From the NCBI GenBank assembly GCA_019418605.1, contig DYBN01000019.1, positions 1 through 64,000 on the forward strand: a stretch of DNA of 64,000 bases, given 5' to 3'. The notes beneath the pieces were generated by a model that worked only from the letters and a program-made list of their open reading frames with translations, did not search any database and was not told the origin of the DNA. Of this stretch, positions 27,124 to 35,937 are shown in pieces. Within the stretch, counting starts at the first letter, position 1. Every line of letters begins with the position of its first letter. Both the position numbers and the translations under genes were made by a program. This DNA comes from Sutterella sp. (GTDB taxonomy: Bacteria > Pseudomonadota > Gammaproteobacteria > Burkholderiales > Burkholderiaceae_F).

Positions 27124-28095
27124 ATGGTTGTCGGTGTGCTGTACGGCGTCATTGCCTGCATGATCTGGGGATTCGTCTATCTGGTTCCCCTGGTGCTGCC
27201 GGGCTATGACCCGGCCTACATCGCCGCCGGCCGCTTTGTGAGCTTCGGGCTCCTGGCTGGTCCCCTGGTGTGGCTTGAAAGGCAGGAGCTGCGCCACTAC
27301 AGCCTCTCGGACTGGATTTATGTCGCCAAGCTCGGCGTCATCGGCAACATCGCCTACTTCTGGTGCCTGACCTACTGCATTCAGTACGCGGGCGCCCCCT
27401 TTGCCGGCATGTGCATGTCTCTGGTGCCGGTGCTCGTTGCGCTGGTGTCCAACTTCAGAAGCCGCCGCAAGGGCAGGGGCCTGCCGGTCACGCGTCTTGC
27501 GCCGGGACTCATTCTCATCCTCGCTGGCCTGGTGATTGCCAATCTCACGGAATTTGAGCTCGTGGCCGAGGCAAGCGAGGGCGGCAGCGCGCGCTTTTGG
27601 TTCGGGGTCTTCATGGGGGTGCTTGCGCTTTTGACCTGGACCTGGTACCCGATTCGCAACGCGGAGTGGCTCTTGTCGCACCCGGAGCGCTCGGCGCGGA
27701 CGTGGTCGACGGCGCAGGGGCTCACGACGCTTCCCTTTGCGCTTGCCTTCTATCTTGTCGTGTGGATGATGGACGACCCCGGGCGCCCCCTGTTGGGCGA
27801 CGATCCCTTGTGGTTCGTTTTTGTTGCCGCGGCCTCGGGCATCATCTGCTCGTGGCTTGGCATCGTCTTTTGGAACGCCATGAGCCAGAGGCTTCCGACG
27901 GCTCTGGGCGGGCAGCTCATTGTTTTTGAGACGATCTTTGCGGTGATCTACGCGCACATGCTGCGCGGAACCTGGCCCGCTACAACGATGACGGCGGGGA
28001 TGGTGCTCCTGCTTGCGGGCGTGCTCCTTTCCCTGCGGGCTTTTCGCCAAAAAATGAACGCGCAGGGCGGGCAGGACGCCGGCCCGGCAGGCTAA
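27124..28095 (+). CDS. EamA/DMT-family transporter
   Basis: A 323-residue inner-membrane transporter with about ten TM helices in two EamA repeats (GVIACMIWGFVYLVPLVLPG opens the first; LGIVFWNAMSQRLPTALGGQ lies in the second). It resembles uncharacterised DMT exporters of Burkholderiales. GAGGTG lies seven bases before ATG 27124. It is divergent from the methyltransferase across 183 bases. Confidence 0.85.
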   Translation: MVVGVLYGVIACMIWGFVYLVPLVLPGYDPAYIAAGRFVSFGLLAGPLVWLERQELRHYSLSDWIYVAKLGVIGNIAYFWCLTYCIQYAGAPFAGMCMSLVPVLVALVSNFRSRRKGRGLPVTRLAPGLILILAGLVIANLTEFELVAEASEGGSARFWFGVFMGVLALLTWTWYPIRNAEWLLSHPERSARTWSTAQGLTTLPFALAFYLVVWMMDDPGRPLLGDDPLWFVFVAAASGIICSWLGIVFWNAMSQRLPTALGGQLIVFETIFAVIYAHMLRGTWPATTMTAGMVLLLAGVLLSLRAFRQKMNAQGGQDAGPAG

Positions 28096-28133
28096 GCCCA
28101 ACGGCATAAGCATTTTCTCCAATAGGGAAAAAC

Positions 28134-28163
28134 TTGACTTCGGGCTCGGCGCTCGGCTACCTT
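28134..28163 (+). promoter_or_regulatory. Candidate sigma-70 promoter of leuA
   Basis: TTGACT (28134-28139), an 18-base spacer and TACCTT (28158-28163), about 100 bases before leuA. Confidence 0.45.
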
Positions 28164-28270
28164 GTCAGACGGGCATGCTCCGAAAACGCGCGGCTCTTTA
28201 ATGAGAGACCTTGTGCGGTTTTTGCGGGCGTGCATGCCAAAAAAATAATTTTTCAGGAGCAATGACGATT

Positions 28271-29809
28271 ATGGAACGTCTGGTGATTTTTGATACGACG
28301 CTGCGCGACGGTGAGCAGAGCCCGGGTGCTTCGATGACTCAGGAAGAGAAGCTGCGCATCGCTCTACAGCTCGAACGCCTGGGCGTCGACGTCATGGAAG
28401 CAGGTTTTGCGGCGAGCTCCCAGGGGGACTTCAACGCGATTTATCAGATTGCGCAGCACGTGCGCGAGAGCACGGTCTGCTCTTTGGCGCGCGCCAATCT
28501 GCGCGACGTGGAGCGTGCGGGCGAGGCGATCAAACCGGCTGAGCGCGGCCGCATCCACACCTTCATCGCCACCTCGCCGCTGCACATGGAAAAGAAGCTT
28601 CGCAAGACGCCCGAAGAGGTGCTCGAGCTTGCCGTCGCAGCGGTGAAGGCTGCGCGCAACTACACCGACGACGTGGAATTCTCGGCCGAGGACGGCTACC
28701 GCTCCGACCTTGAATTCCTCGCGCGCATCTGCGAGCAGACGATTGCAGCCGGGGCGACCACGGTCAACATCCCCGACACGGTGGGCTACGCGACGCCCGA
28801 ACTCTACGGCGAATTTCTGCGCAAGCTGCGCGAGATGGTGCCCAATGCCGACAAGGCGATCTGGTCGGTGCACTGCCACAACGACCTCGGCATGGCCACG
28901 GCCAACTCGCTTGCCGGCGTCAAGATCGGCGGCGCGCGCCAGATCGAGTGCACGATCAACGGCCTGGGCGAGCGCGCGGGCAACTGCGCTCTTGAGGAGG
29001 TCGTGATGGCCGTGCGCACGCGGCGCGACTACTTTGACCTTGAAACGGGCATTCACTGCGAGCAGATCGTGCCCGCCTCCAAGTTGGTGAGCTCGATTAC
29101 GGGCTTCCCCGTGCAGCCCAACAAGGCCGTGGTGGGCGCCAACGCCTTTGCGCACGCCTCGGGCATTCACCAGGACGGCGTGCTCAAGTCGCGCGAGACC
29201 TACGAGATCATGCGCGCCGAGGACGTGGGCTGGACCACCAACAAGATCGTGCTCGGCAAGCTCTCCGGGCGCAACGCCTTCCGTCAGCGCGTCAAGGAGC
29301 TCGGCATCCCGCTTGCGTCCGAAGCCGAGTTAAACGAAGCGTTCCTGCGCTTTAAGGACCTCGCCGACAAGAAGAGCCAGATTTTCGACGAGGACATCCA
29401 GGCGCTCTTTAAGGAAAGCGAATCGCGCCGCAGCCGCGACCGCTACGAGTTTGTGAGCCTCTCGCAGACTTCGGAAACGGGCGAGCGGCCGACGGCCACG
29501 GTCGTCTGGACCGAAGACGGCGTCGAGAAGCGCTCGACGGCCGACGGCAACGGTCCTGTGGACGCCTCCCTGCGCGCCATCGAGGCCGAGGTGAAGTCGG
29601 GCGCCGAGATGCTGCTCTACAGCGTCAACGCCATCACGGGCGGCACGGAAAGCCTGGGCGACGTGACGGTGCGCCTGCAAAAGGCGGGCCGCATCGTCAA
29701 CGGCACGGGCGCGGACGCCGACATCATCGCCGCCTCGGCCAAGGCTTATCTCAACGCCTTGAGCAAGCTTGCCGTTGAACCGTCCTGCCATCCGCAGCAC
29801 ACGGTATAG
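28271..29809 (+). CDS. leuA: 2-Isopropylmalate synthase LeuA
   Basis: A 512-residue enzyme that condenses acetyl-CoA with 2-oxoisovalerate, the first committed step of leucine synthesis. The DRE-TIM barrel has FDTTLRDGEQSPGASM (metal-binding DRE-type Arg-Asp) and the metal-ligand segment VHCHNDLGMATAN, followed by NGLGERAGN and GIHQDGVLKSRETYEI. The C-terminal regulatory LeuA dimer domain (about 390-505) is the leucine feedback site. ATG 28262 lies only two bases after AGGAG, so I prefer ATG 28271; the two differ by three residues. Confidence 0.95.
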   Translation: MERLVIFDTTLRDGEQSPGASMTQEEKLRIALQLERLGVDVMEAGFAASSQGDFNAIYQIAQHVRESTVCSLARANLRDVERAGEAIKPAERGRIHTFIATSPLHMEKKLRKTPEEVLELAVAAVKAARNYTDDVEFSAEDGYRSDLEFLARICEQTIAAGATTVNIPDTVGYATPELYGEFLRKLREMVPNADKAIWSVHCHNDLGMATANSLAGVKIGGARQIECTINGLGERAGNCALEEVVMAVRTRRDYFDLETGIHCEQIVPASKLVSSITGFPVQPNKAVVGANAFAHASGIHQDGVLKSRETYEIMRAEDVGWTTNKIVLGKLSGRNAFRQRVKELGIPLASEAELNEAFLRFKDLADKKSQIFDEDIQALFKESESRRSRDRYEFVSLSQTSETGERPTATVVWTEDGVEKRSTADGNGPVDASLRAIEAEVKSGAEMLLYSVNAITGGTESLGDVTVRLQKAGRIVNGTGADADIIAASAKAYLNALSKLAVEPSCHPQHTV

Positions 29810-29884
29810 TGCCGTTTGTCCAAGCGCATCCGCCCGGGACTTCAGCGCCGGACGGGTGCGCCTCTTTCGGACAAGCAAGTAAAA

Positions 29885-29935
29885 GGCGCCGCTTTTTCAA
29901 GCTTCCCTGCGGGGAGCTCAAAAAAAAGCGGCGCC
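29885..29935. terminator. Two-way intrinsic terminator after leuA
   Basis: GGCGCCGCTTTTT (29885-29897) pairs perfectly with AAAAAGCGGCGCC (29923-29935), with an inner AGCT/CCC stem. It serves leuA and the convergent transporter gene. Confidence 0.9.
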
Positions 29936-29995
29936 CGATTTTTTTCCTGGGTTTTGTCGTCAAGGCCCGGCGGCGTTCTTCGGATCAGTTCCGGA

Positions 29996-30964
29996 TCAGT
30001 TCCTGGGCGGGGCCGGCATGAAGGTGCGCAGGTTCTTGATGTAGAGCACAAGAACATAGACGATGACGAGCGTGGCGATGACGAGTTCAACGTGCCCCAT
30101 GATCCGCAGGTCGGATGCGTACTCCTGCGCTCCCGGGATGGCTTCAAGCGCCTGGGAGGCTTTGTAGAGCGCCGTTGCGCCGATTGCCATCGGAAAGGTA
30201 AAGGCCGCGTAGCCCGCCGAAAAGCGAAGCCGCAGCAGGCGCCAGAAGGCAAAGTACACCGCCACGGTCATGAGAAGCGCAATGCCAAGGAGCACGGCGC
30301 ACAAAAGCAGGTTGGGGTTGTCGACCACCGTGAGGTAGCCCGCAAGAGAGAGGCTTGCGGGAGCCGCAAGAATGGCGATCGTGGGCTGCGCGCCCTCCTG
30401 AATGGCGGGGTAAAAGAAGATGCGGTAGAGCATCACGGGCAGCAAAAGGGCGTAGCTCGCCATTCCAAGGGCGAGAATGACGAGCGCGGGCGCATGCAGC
30501 CAGGACAGCCCCGGGAAGGCCACGTCGGCCACGATCAGGCCCACGGGCGGCACGAACCAGCTCGGGACCATCACGGCAAGCGAGGGCGTTGAGAGCCGGT
30601 TGTAGACAAAGCACGCCAAAAACACAAGGTGCAGCGCCACGGCCGCCATCCAAAGGCCCGCGCCAAGGCCGGCGCTGAGAAGGCCCAGACTCTTTGAGAG
30701 CACCATCAGGCACATGGCGAAGGTGGGCGCAATGCTGCCCAAAACCGGGTGCTTGAGGTCTTCGACAAGCGTTTTGAAGTGAAAGACGTAGCGCAGGCTC
30801 AAAAGGGCAAGCAGCGCCGCTGCAATGAGAGCGCACAGCACCTGCGCGGCTCCCTTGAGGCCAAGCGCAAGGTCAATGCACACGCCGAGACTGGCTACGC
30901 CCAGAGCAAGGCCCGCCATCGGGGTGGGGAGATTGCGAAAACGCAAAGGAAGTTCTTTGATCAT
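29996..30964 (-). CDS. TDT-family transporter (TehA/SLAC1-like)
   Basis: A 322-residue inner-membrane protein with about ten TM helices. The opening FRNLPTPMAGLALGVASLG matches the first helix of the tellurite-resistance/dicarboxylate transporter family, whose members pass anions such as malate, sulfite or chloride. A five-fold repeated two-helix hairpin pattern is consistent with the SLAC1 fold. ATG 30964 (MIKELPLRF) begins just before TM1; an in-frame codon 63 bases earlier would add a tail with no match. The ribosome site is weak. Confidence 0.83.
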   Translation of the reverse strand: MIKELPLRFRNLPTPMAGLALGVASLGVCIDLALGLKGAAQVLCALIAAALLALLSLRYVFHFKTLVEDLKHPVLGSIAPTFAMCLMVLSKSLGLLSAGLGAGLWMAAVALHLVFLACFVYNRLSTPSLAVMVPSWFVPPVGLIVADVAFPGLSWLHAPALVILALGMASYALLLPVMLYRIFFYPAIQEGAQPTIAILAAPASLSLAGYLTVVDNPNLLLCAVLLGIALLMTVAVYFAFWRLLRLRFSAGYAAFTFPMAIGATALYKASQALEAIPGAQEYASDLRIMGHVELVIATLVIVYVLVLYIKNLRTFMPAPPRN

Positions 30965-31209
30965 GAGTCCGTTGGGCAGGGCTTGAATGAGTAGGCCGCG
31001 TCCCTCTGCGCGAAGATGAAAAAACAAGAAGGCCGCGCATCATACGCGAAGAAGCCCGTGAAAAGGCATCTTTCAAAGGCGAGCTTTTGTGGTCCTTGAC
31101 GGCTTAAAGCGCGCCCGGCCAAGAGAGACAATGAAAAACGGGCGCGTGCCGGCCTCTGCCGGCGTTTGCCAAACGGTTGATTTTGCAAGGAACTTTGGAG
31201 CTCGATGCC

Positions 31210-31237
31210 TTGCAATTTCAACTTCTTTGAGTAGAAT
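31210..31237 (+). promoter_or_regulatory. Candidate rpsO promoter
   Basis: TTGCAA (31210-31215), a 16-base spacer and TAGAAT (31232-31237), about 79 bases before the rpsO start. Confidence 0.65.
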
Positions 31238-31315
31238 ACAGCGTTTTCATTCACGGTGCGGGCCTTCGACACCCGCCCCGCATGTTCAAACCGCCAATAC
31301 ATTTAGGTGAAATTC

Positions 31316-31582
31316 ATGTCTGATCAGATCAACAAGGCCGAGATCGTCGCCAAGTTTGCCCGCCAGCCCGGTGATACCGGCTCCCCCGAAGTGCAGGTCG
31401 CCCTGCTGACGGCCCGCATCAATTCCTTGACCGGCCACTTCAAGGAGCACAAGAAGGATCATCACTCCCGCCGCGGCCTGCTCAAGATGGTGAGCCGCCG
31501 CCGCAAGCTCCTTGACTACCTCAAGGGCAAGGACGTCGCGGCCTACCGCAAGCTCATCGACGCTCTCGGTCTGCGCAAGTAA
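31316..31582 (+). CDS. rpsO: Ribosomal protein S15
   Basis: An 88-residue 30S subunit protein that binds the central domain of 16S rRNA. The signature GDTGSPEVQVALLTARINSL and the HHSRRGLLKMVSRRRKLLDY helix are intact. Start at ATG 31316 (MSDQINKAE), with AGGTGA five bases upstream; a GTG within that ribosome site is not the start. It precedes pnp as in most proteobacteria, here with a 472-base gap. Confidence 0.98.
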   Translation: MSDQINKAEIVAKFARQPGDTGSPEVQVALLTARINSLTGHFKEHKKDHHSRRGLLKMVSRRRKLLDYLKGKDVAAYRKLIDALGLRK

Positions 31583-31598
31583 TCAGCTGCAAAACGTG

Positions 31599-31628
31599 CG
31601 GCCTGTTTGCTCAACGGCAAGCAGGCCG
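31599..31628 (+). terminator. Weak hairpin after rpsO
   Basis: CGGCCTG (31599-31605) pairs with CAGGCCG (31622-31628), with partial pairing inside the loop. There is no T-run, so it may be a processing or partial stop site. Confidence 0.45.
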
Positions 31629-31940
31629 TCGCTTTGTAGCGAACCCGCAAAGGGGTGCGGCGCCAGGCGCAGACGGGCGCACGAAAAATCCCTTTGTTCG
31701 GGTGCGCGACGTTTTTCATTTTTTGCGCTCTTTTTAAAACAAGTTCCCCGGTCGGCACGCTTTGCCATGACGATGGTCAGCGCGCGTTGCGACACAACGG
31801 TTTTTGCCGGAAAGCGCTGCTTCGGAAAGCGCTGCTTTTTACGTTCCGGATAAAAAAATTTTTGTGCCGCAGCGTGCCGTCGCTTTCTCACGTGCGGCCA
31901 ACAAAGTCCCGGGCTCGACGAGCCTGGGGCGCGCCACAAT

Positions 31941-31980
31941 CTGCCGAAGGCTTCTTTGCTGTTGCTTCGGCAGGTTTTTT
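31941..31980 (+). terminator. Strong intrinsic terminator upstream of pnp
   Basis: CTGCCGAAG (31941-31949) pairs perfectly with CTTCGGCAG (31965-31973), followed by GTTTTTT. Confidence 0.85.
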
Positions 31981-32054
31981 GGCTTTGCGCGAGACGACGG
32001 CAAGCCGTGCGCGGACCGGGTGAAGAATTCACATTTCGTGAGGATTTTTCACAC

Positions 32055-34175
32055 ATGTCCATGTTCAACAAAGTCTCCAAGAGCTTTCGCTTCGGCAACC
32101 ACGACGTCACTCTGACCACGGGCGAAATCGCCCGCCAGGCCACGGGCGCGGTCGTCTGCCGGATGGACGACACGGTGGTGCTTGCCACGGTCGTCGCCAA
32201 GAAGGAGGCCAAGCCCGGTCAGGACTTCTTCCCGCTCACCGTCGACTACATCGAAAAGACCTATGCCGCGGGCAAGATCCCCGGCGGTTTCTTCAAGCGC
32301 GAGGGGCGTCCGTCTGAAAAGGAAACCCTGACGAGCCGCCTCATTGACCGCCCGATCCGCCCGCTTTTCCCGGACGGGTTCTTCAACGAAGTGCAGGTCA
32401 TCATTCACGTGCTCTCGGTTGACCCCGAAGTCGACCCCGACATCCCCTCGATGATCGGCGCCTCGGCCGCGCTGACGATTTCGGGCATTCCGTTTAACGG
32501 CCCGATCGGCGCCTGCCGCGTGGGCTACATCAACGATCAGTTCGTCGTCAACCCGACGGTGAGCCAGTTAAAGGACAGCCGCCTTGATCTCGTTGTGGCC
32601 GGCACCGAGCGCGCCGTGCTGATGGTTGAGTCCGAAGCCGACCGGCTGCCGGAAAAGACGATGCTCGACGCCGTCATGTTCGGTCATCAGCAGATGCAGG
32701 TTGCCATCAACGCCATTCACGAGCTCACCGCCGAGGCGGGCAAGCCCGCCTGGGATTGGCAGCCGCCCGCCAAGAACGAGCCCCTGATTGCGCGCATCAC
32801 CGAGATCGCGCAGGCAGGCCTCGAAGAGGCTTATGCGATCCGCTCCAAGCAGCAGCGCAACGACAAGCTGCGCGAGGTCTACGAGCTCGTCGAGAAGACG
32901 CTGGTTGCCGACGCCGAGAAGGCGGGCGTTGAGGCGCCCGACATGAACGAGGTGCACGGCATTCTCTTTGAGATGGAAGCGCACATCGTGCGCGGCAACA
33001 TCCTTGCCGGCAAGCCCCGCATCGACGGCCGCGACACCCGCACGGTGCGCCCGATCGAAATTCGTCAGTCGGTGCTGCCGCGCACGCACGGCTCGGCTCT
33101 CTTTACCCGCGGCGAAACGCAGGCGCTCGTCGTCACCACGCTCGGCACCAAGCAAGACGAGCAGATCATCGACAGCATCATGGGCGAGAGCCGCGACCGC
33201 TTCATCATGCACTACAACATGCCGCCCTTTGCGACCGGCGAGACCGGCCGCGTGGGCAGCCCCAAGCGCCGCGAAATCGGCCACGGCCGTCTGGCAAAGC
33301 GCGCCCTGAAGGCCGTTCTTCCGAGCCAGGAGGAGTTCAACTACACGATCCGCGTCGTCTCCGAAATCTGCGAGTCCAACGGGTCGTCTTCGATGGCTTC
33401 CGTCTGCGGCGGGTGCCTCTCGATGCTCGATGCCGGCGTTCCTCTGAAGGACTACGTCGCGGGCGTTGCCATGGGCCTCATCAAGGAAGGCAACAAGTTT
33501 GCGGTTTTGACCGACATTCTGGGCGACGAAGATCACCTGGGCGACATGGACTTCAAGGTCGCGGGTACGGAAAACGGCGTCACGGCCCTGCAGATGGACA
33601 TCAAGATTGAAGGCATCACGGCCGAGATCATGCAGGCTGCGCTTGCGCAGGCGCACGAGGGCCGCATGCACATTCTCTCCAAGATGCACGAGATGGCCGG
33701 CGACGGCGCCAAGGAGCTCTCCGTCTGGGCCCCGCGCCTGCTCTCGATGAAGATCAATCCGGAGAAGATCCGCGACGTCATCGGCAAGGGGGGCGCGACG
33801 ATCCGCGCGCTGTGCGAAGAAACCGGCTGCCAGATCAACGTCGAGGACGACGGCATGGTGACGATCGCCTCCAACGACACGGCGCAGGCCGAAATCGCCA
33901 GGAAGCGCATCGAAGAGATCACCGCCGAGCTCGAGGTGGGCCAGGTCTACGAAGGCAAGGTGCTCAAGCTTCTTGACTTCGGCGCGATCGTGAGCACGCT
34001 GCCCGGCAAGGACGGCCTGCTGCACATCAGCCAGATCGCCAACGAGCGCGTGCATCAGGTCTCGGACTATCTTACCGAAGGCCAGACCGTGCGCGTGAAG
34101 GTGATCGGCTTTGACGACCGCGGCCGCGTACGTCTGTCGATGAAGGCGCTCTTAAACGACGAGAATTCGCTCTAA
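32055..34175 (+). CDS. pnp: Polyribonucleotide nucleotidyltransferase (PNPase)
   Basis: A 706-residue 3'-5' phosphorolytic exoribonuclease, a trimer and degradosome component. Order: RNase PH 1 (about 10-145), all-helical linker, RNase PH 2 (about 310-540; GSSSMASVCGGCLSMLDAGV), KH (about 555-615; IRDVIGKGGATIRALCEETG) and S1 (about 620-690; EGKVLKLLDFGAIV). ATG 32055 (MSMFNKVSKSF) matches the family start; GTGAGGA lies about 12 bases upstream. The usual self-regulated leader would overlap the terminator region described above. Confidence 0.97.
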   Translation: MSMFNKVSKSFRFGNHDVTLTTGEIARQATGAVVCRMDDTVVLATVVAKKEAKPGQDFFPLTVDYIEKTYAAGKIPGGFFKREGRPSEKETLTSRLIDRPIRPLFPDGFFNEVQVIIHVLSVDPEVDPDIPSMIGASAALTISGIPFNGPIGACRVGYINDQFVVNPTVSQLKDSRLDLVVAGTERAVLMVESEADRLPEKTMLDAVMFGHQQMQVAINAIHELTAEAGKPAWDWQPPAKNEPLIARITEIAQAGLEEAYAIRSKQQRNDKLREVYELVEKTLVADAEKAGVEAPDMNEVHGILFEMEAHIVRGNILAGKPRIDGRDTRTVRPIEIRQSVLPRTHGSALFTRGETQALVVTTLGTKQDEQIIDSIMGESRDRFIMHYNMPPFATGETGRVGSPKRREIGHGRLAKRALKAVLPSQEEFNYTIRVVSEICESNGSSSMASVCGGCLSMLDAGVPLKDYVAGVAMGLIKEGNKFAVLTDILGDEDHLGDMDFKVAGTENGVTALQMDIKIEGITAEIMQAALAQAHEGRMHILSKMHEMAGDGAKELSVWAPRLLSMKINPEKIRDVIGKGGATIRALCEETGCQINVEDDGMVTIASNDTAQAEIARKRIEEITAELEVGQVYEGKVLKLLDFGAIVSTLPGKDGLLHISQIANERVHQVSDYLTEGQTVRVKVIGFDDRGRVRLSMKALLNDENSL

Positions 34176-34312
34176 TCCGAGCCTCTCGCAGAGCCCGGCC
34201 CCTCTCTTTGCGGGGCCGGCTCTGAAAACAAACAAGGAGAGCGCGGCGCGAGGCGCCGCATCGATTAGAATCCCAAGATTCACAAGGATTTCTTTCTCGG
34301 AGCATCAACACG

Positions 34313-35056
34313 ATGACGCGCCGCAGGCTTGTCGTAGCCAACTGGAAAATGAACGGATCGCTTGCCGCCAACGCGCAATGGGCAGTGGGCTGGAAGGCGC
34401 TGCCGCCCGTGGACTGCGAGGCGGCCGTCTGCGCTCCGTTCGTGTATCTGTCCCAGGTCAAGGAGCTTCTTGACGGCACGGGACTTGAATTGGGTGCGGA
34501 AAACGTGAGCCAATACGCCGAGGGCGCCTTTACGGGCGAAGTCTCGGCGCGCATGCTCGCCGACATCGGCTGCCGCTGGGTCATCGTGGGGCACTCCGAG
34601 CGCCGCTCGCTGTTTGGCGAAACAAACGCCGTGGTGGCCGCCAAGACGCTGGCGGCGCTGCAGGCCGGGCTCACGCCCATCATCTGCGTGGGCGAAACTC
34701 TGGAGCAGCGCGAATCAAGCCAGACGCTTCGCGTGGTGCAAGAGCAGCTTGCCGCCGTCATCGACGTCATCGGCGCAGCAAGGCTTGCCGAGTGCGTACT
34801 TGCCTATGAGCCCGTCTGGGCTATCGGCACGGGCAGAAGCGCAACGCCCGAGCAGGCGCAGCACGTGCACCGCGAGCTGCGCGAGGCCGTCGCGCGCTTT
34901 GATCAGCAAACGGCGGCAGGCCTTCGCATTCTCTACGGCGGCAGCGTCAAGCCCGCCAATGCGGCCGAACTCTTTTCGCAGCCCGACATCGACGGGGGCC
35001 TAATTGGCGGCGCGGCTTTAAACAGCCTTGATTTTCATGCCGTCTGCCGGGCCTGA
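34313..35056 (+). CDS. tpiA: Triosephosphate isomerase
   Basis: A 247-residue glycolytic isomerase (DHAP to G3P). The active-site Lys is in VVANWKMNG, the electrophilic His in IVGHSERRSLFGE, the catalytic Glu in YEPVWAIGTG, and phosphate contacts in YGGSVKPAN and GGLIGGAAL. CGGAG precedes ATG 34313. A TAGAAT hexamer at 34266-34271 may be its -10. secG follows after 69 bases, the order usual in proteobacteria. Confidence 0.97.
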   Translation: MTRRRLVVANWKMNGSLAANAQWAVGWKALPPVDCEAAVCAPFVYLSQVKELLDGTGLELGAENVSQYAEGAFTGEVSARMLADIGCRWVIVGHSERRSLFGETNAVVAAKTLAALQAGLTPIICVGETLEQRESSQTLRVVQEQLAAVIDVIGAARLAECVLAYEPVWAIGTGRSATPEQAQHVHRELREAVARFDQQTAAGLRILYGGSVKPANAAELFSQPDIDGGLIGGAALNSLDFHAVCRA

Positions 35057-35125
35057 GCAGAGCGCGGCGGATCCTTTTTCGACAACCTATTGATAACAAA
35101 AAATCAACAGAGAGAACACTGAAAA

Positions 35126-35491
35126 ATGCAGATGTTGATGAGCGTTGCAATCGTGGTGCAGATCATTGCGGCGGTTGCGGTCATTATTTTGGTTCTGCTG
35201 CAGCACGGCAAGGGCGCCGACCTTGGCGCAGCCTTCGGCGCCGGCGCCTCGGGCTCGCTTTTTGGCGCCACGGGTTCGGCCAACTTCCTGAGCCGCTCGA
35301 CGGCTGTTGCGGCGACGATCTTCTTTTGCGCTACGATCGCCATTACGCTCGGCTCGGGCGTTTTCAACAAGAGCGCCGAGAAGAAGGCGGGCGGCGTGCT
35401 TGGCTCCGTGACGACCGAGCAGACGGTCGAGGGCGGCGCTGCTCCGGCGCAGCCGCAGGGGGACTTGCAATCCAACCAGATTCCGCGTTAA
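35126..35491 (+). CDS. secG: Preprotein translocase subunit SecG
   Basis: A 121-residue subunit of SecYEG with two TM helices (about 5-25 and 55-75) around the conserved cytoplasmic loop LLQHGKGADLGAAFG...GSLFGATGSANFL. The C-terminal 40 residues are a low-complexity tail. AGAGAAC lies before ATG 35126; the Met two codons on is also possible. The promoter of the downstream tRNA genes lies in its last codons. Confidence 0.95.
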   Translation: MQMLMSVAIVVQIIAAVAVIILVLLQHGKGADLGAAFGAGASGSLFGATGSANFLSRSTAVAATIFFCATIAITLGSGVFNKSAEKKAGGVLGSVTTEQTVEGGAAPAQPQGDLQSNQIPR

Positions 35492-35494
35492 AAT
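35465..35494 (+). promoter_or_regulatory. Promoter of the first tRNA pair
   Basis: TTGCAA (35465-35470), an 18-base spacer and TAAAAT (35489-35494), inside the 3' end of secG; a GC-rich discriminator follows. Confidence 0.6.
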
Positions 35495-35549
35495 ACCGCT
35501 CTTCGCTGATCCGGTAGGTGACGCGAAGAGCAAAATTGGGAACCTTCCT

Positions 35550-35634
35550 GCGGTCGTGGCGAAATTGGTAGACGCGCAGCCTTGAGGTGGCTGTGGCGAG
35601 AGTCATGAGAGTTCGAGTCTCTCCGACCGCACCA
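35550..35634 (+). tRNA. tRNA-Leu(GAG), copy 1
   Basis: An 85-base type II tRNA. The acceptor stem GCGGTCG/CGACCGC, the anticodon stem CAGCC/GGCTG with loop TTGAGGT (anticodon GAG), a long variable arm, the TTCGAGT T-loop and an encoded CCA are all present. Confidence 0.97.
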
Positions 35635-35639
35635 GGCAC

Positions 35640-35717
35640 TGGGGTATCGCCAAGTCCGGTTAAGGCAGCGGATTCTGAATCCGCCATTCGTAGGTTCGAA
35701 TCCTACTACCCCTGCCA
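35640..35717 (+). tRNA. tRNA-Gln(CTG), copy 1
   Basis: A 78-base tRNA. The acceptor stem GGGGTA/TACCCC is perfect but the first pair is U1/U72 rather than U-A. The anticodon loop TTCTGAA gives CTG; the GTTCGAATC T-arm and encoded CCA are present. Confidence 0.93.
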
Positions 35718-35777
35718 GACAACCATTTGTCCGGGCCGAGTGATCGGCACGGTGCTTGAGGGGAGAGTTTTCAACGT

Positions 35778-35805
35778 TTGCAATTTCCGCCGTTTTCGAT
35801 AAAAT
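35778..35805 (+). promoter_or_regulatory. Promoter of the second tRNA pair
   Basis: TTGCAA (35778-35783), a 16-base spacer and TAAAAT (35800-35805), 42 bases before the second tRNA-Leu. Confidence 0.65.
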
Positions 35806-35847
35806 GGCGGTCCGCAAGGCGCAGAGCCTTGCAGAAAAATCTGACAT

Positions 35848-35932
35848 GCGGTCGTGGCGAAATTGGTAGACGCGCAGCCTTGAGGTGGCTGTGGCGAGAG
35901 TCATGAGAGTTCGAGTCTCTCCGACCGCACCA
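35848..35932 (+). tRNA. tRNA-Leu(GAG), copy 2
   Basis: Identical to copy 1, displaced by 298 bases. Confidence 0.97.
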
Positions 35933-35937
35933 GGCAC

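Larger units (their letters stand above)
31583..32054 (+). other. rpsO-pnp spacer with internal terminator
   Basis: A 472-base spacer. It holds a weak hairpin after rpsO, a tandem duplication of a 15-base unit (CGGAAAGCGCTGCTT at 31808-31822 and 31823-31837), an A/T-rich stretch at 31848-31863, and a strong terminator at 31941-31980 only 75 bases before pnp. I see no supported protein gene. The terminator suggests either a small RNA or a pnp leader under attenuation. Confidence 0.5.

Noticed and set aside
26941..28122. N-terminal extension of the methyltransferase frame to 632 residues
   Set aside because: The extra 394 residues are antisense to the EamA transporter and low-complexity; the methyltransferase fold begins at ATG 26940.
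28201..28248. 15-codon leader frame (ATG at 28201, TAA at 28246) before leuA as a leucine attenuator peptide
   Set aside because: Only two Leu codons, not in tandem, no ribosome site and no terminator/antiterminator pair recognised downstream.
32568..34055. 495-codon frame antisense to pnp
   Set aside because: Shadow of a highly conserved gene; no ribosome site or domain.
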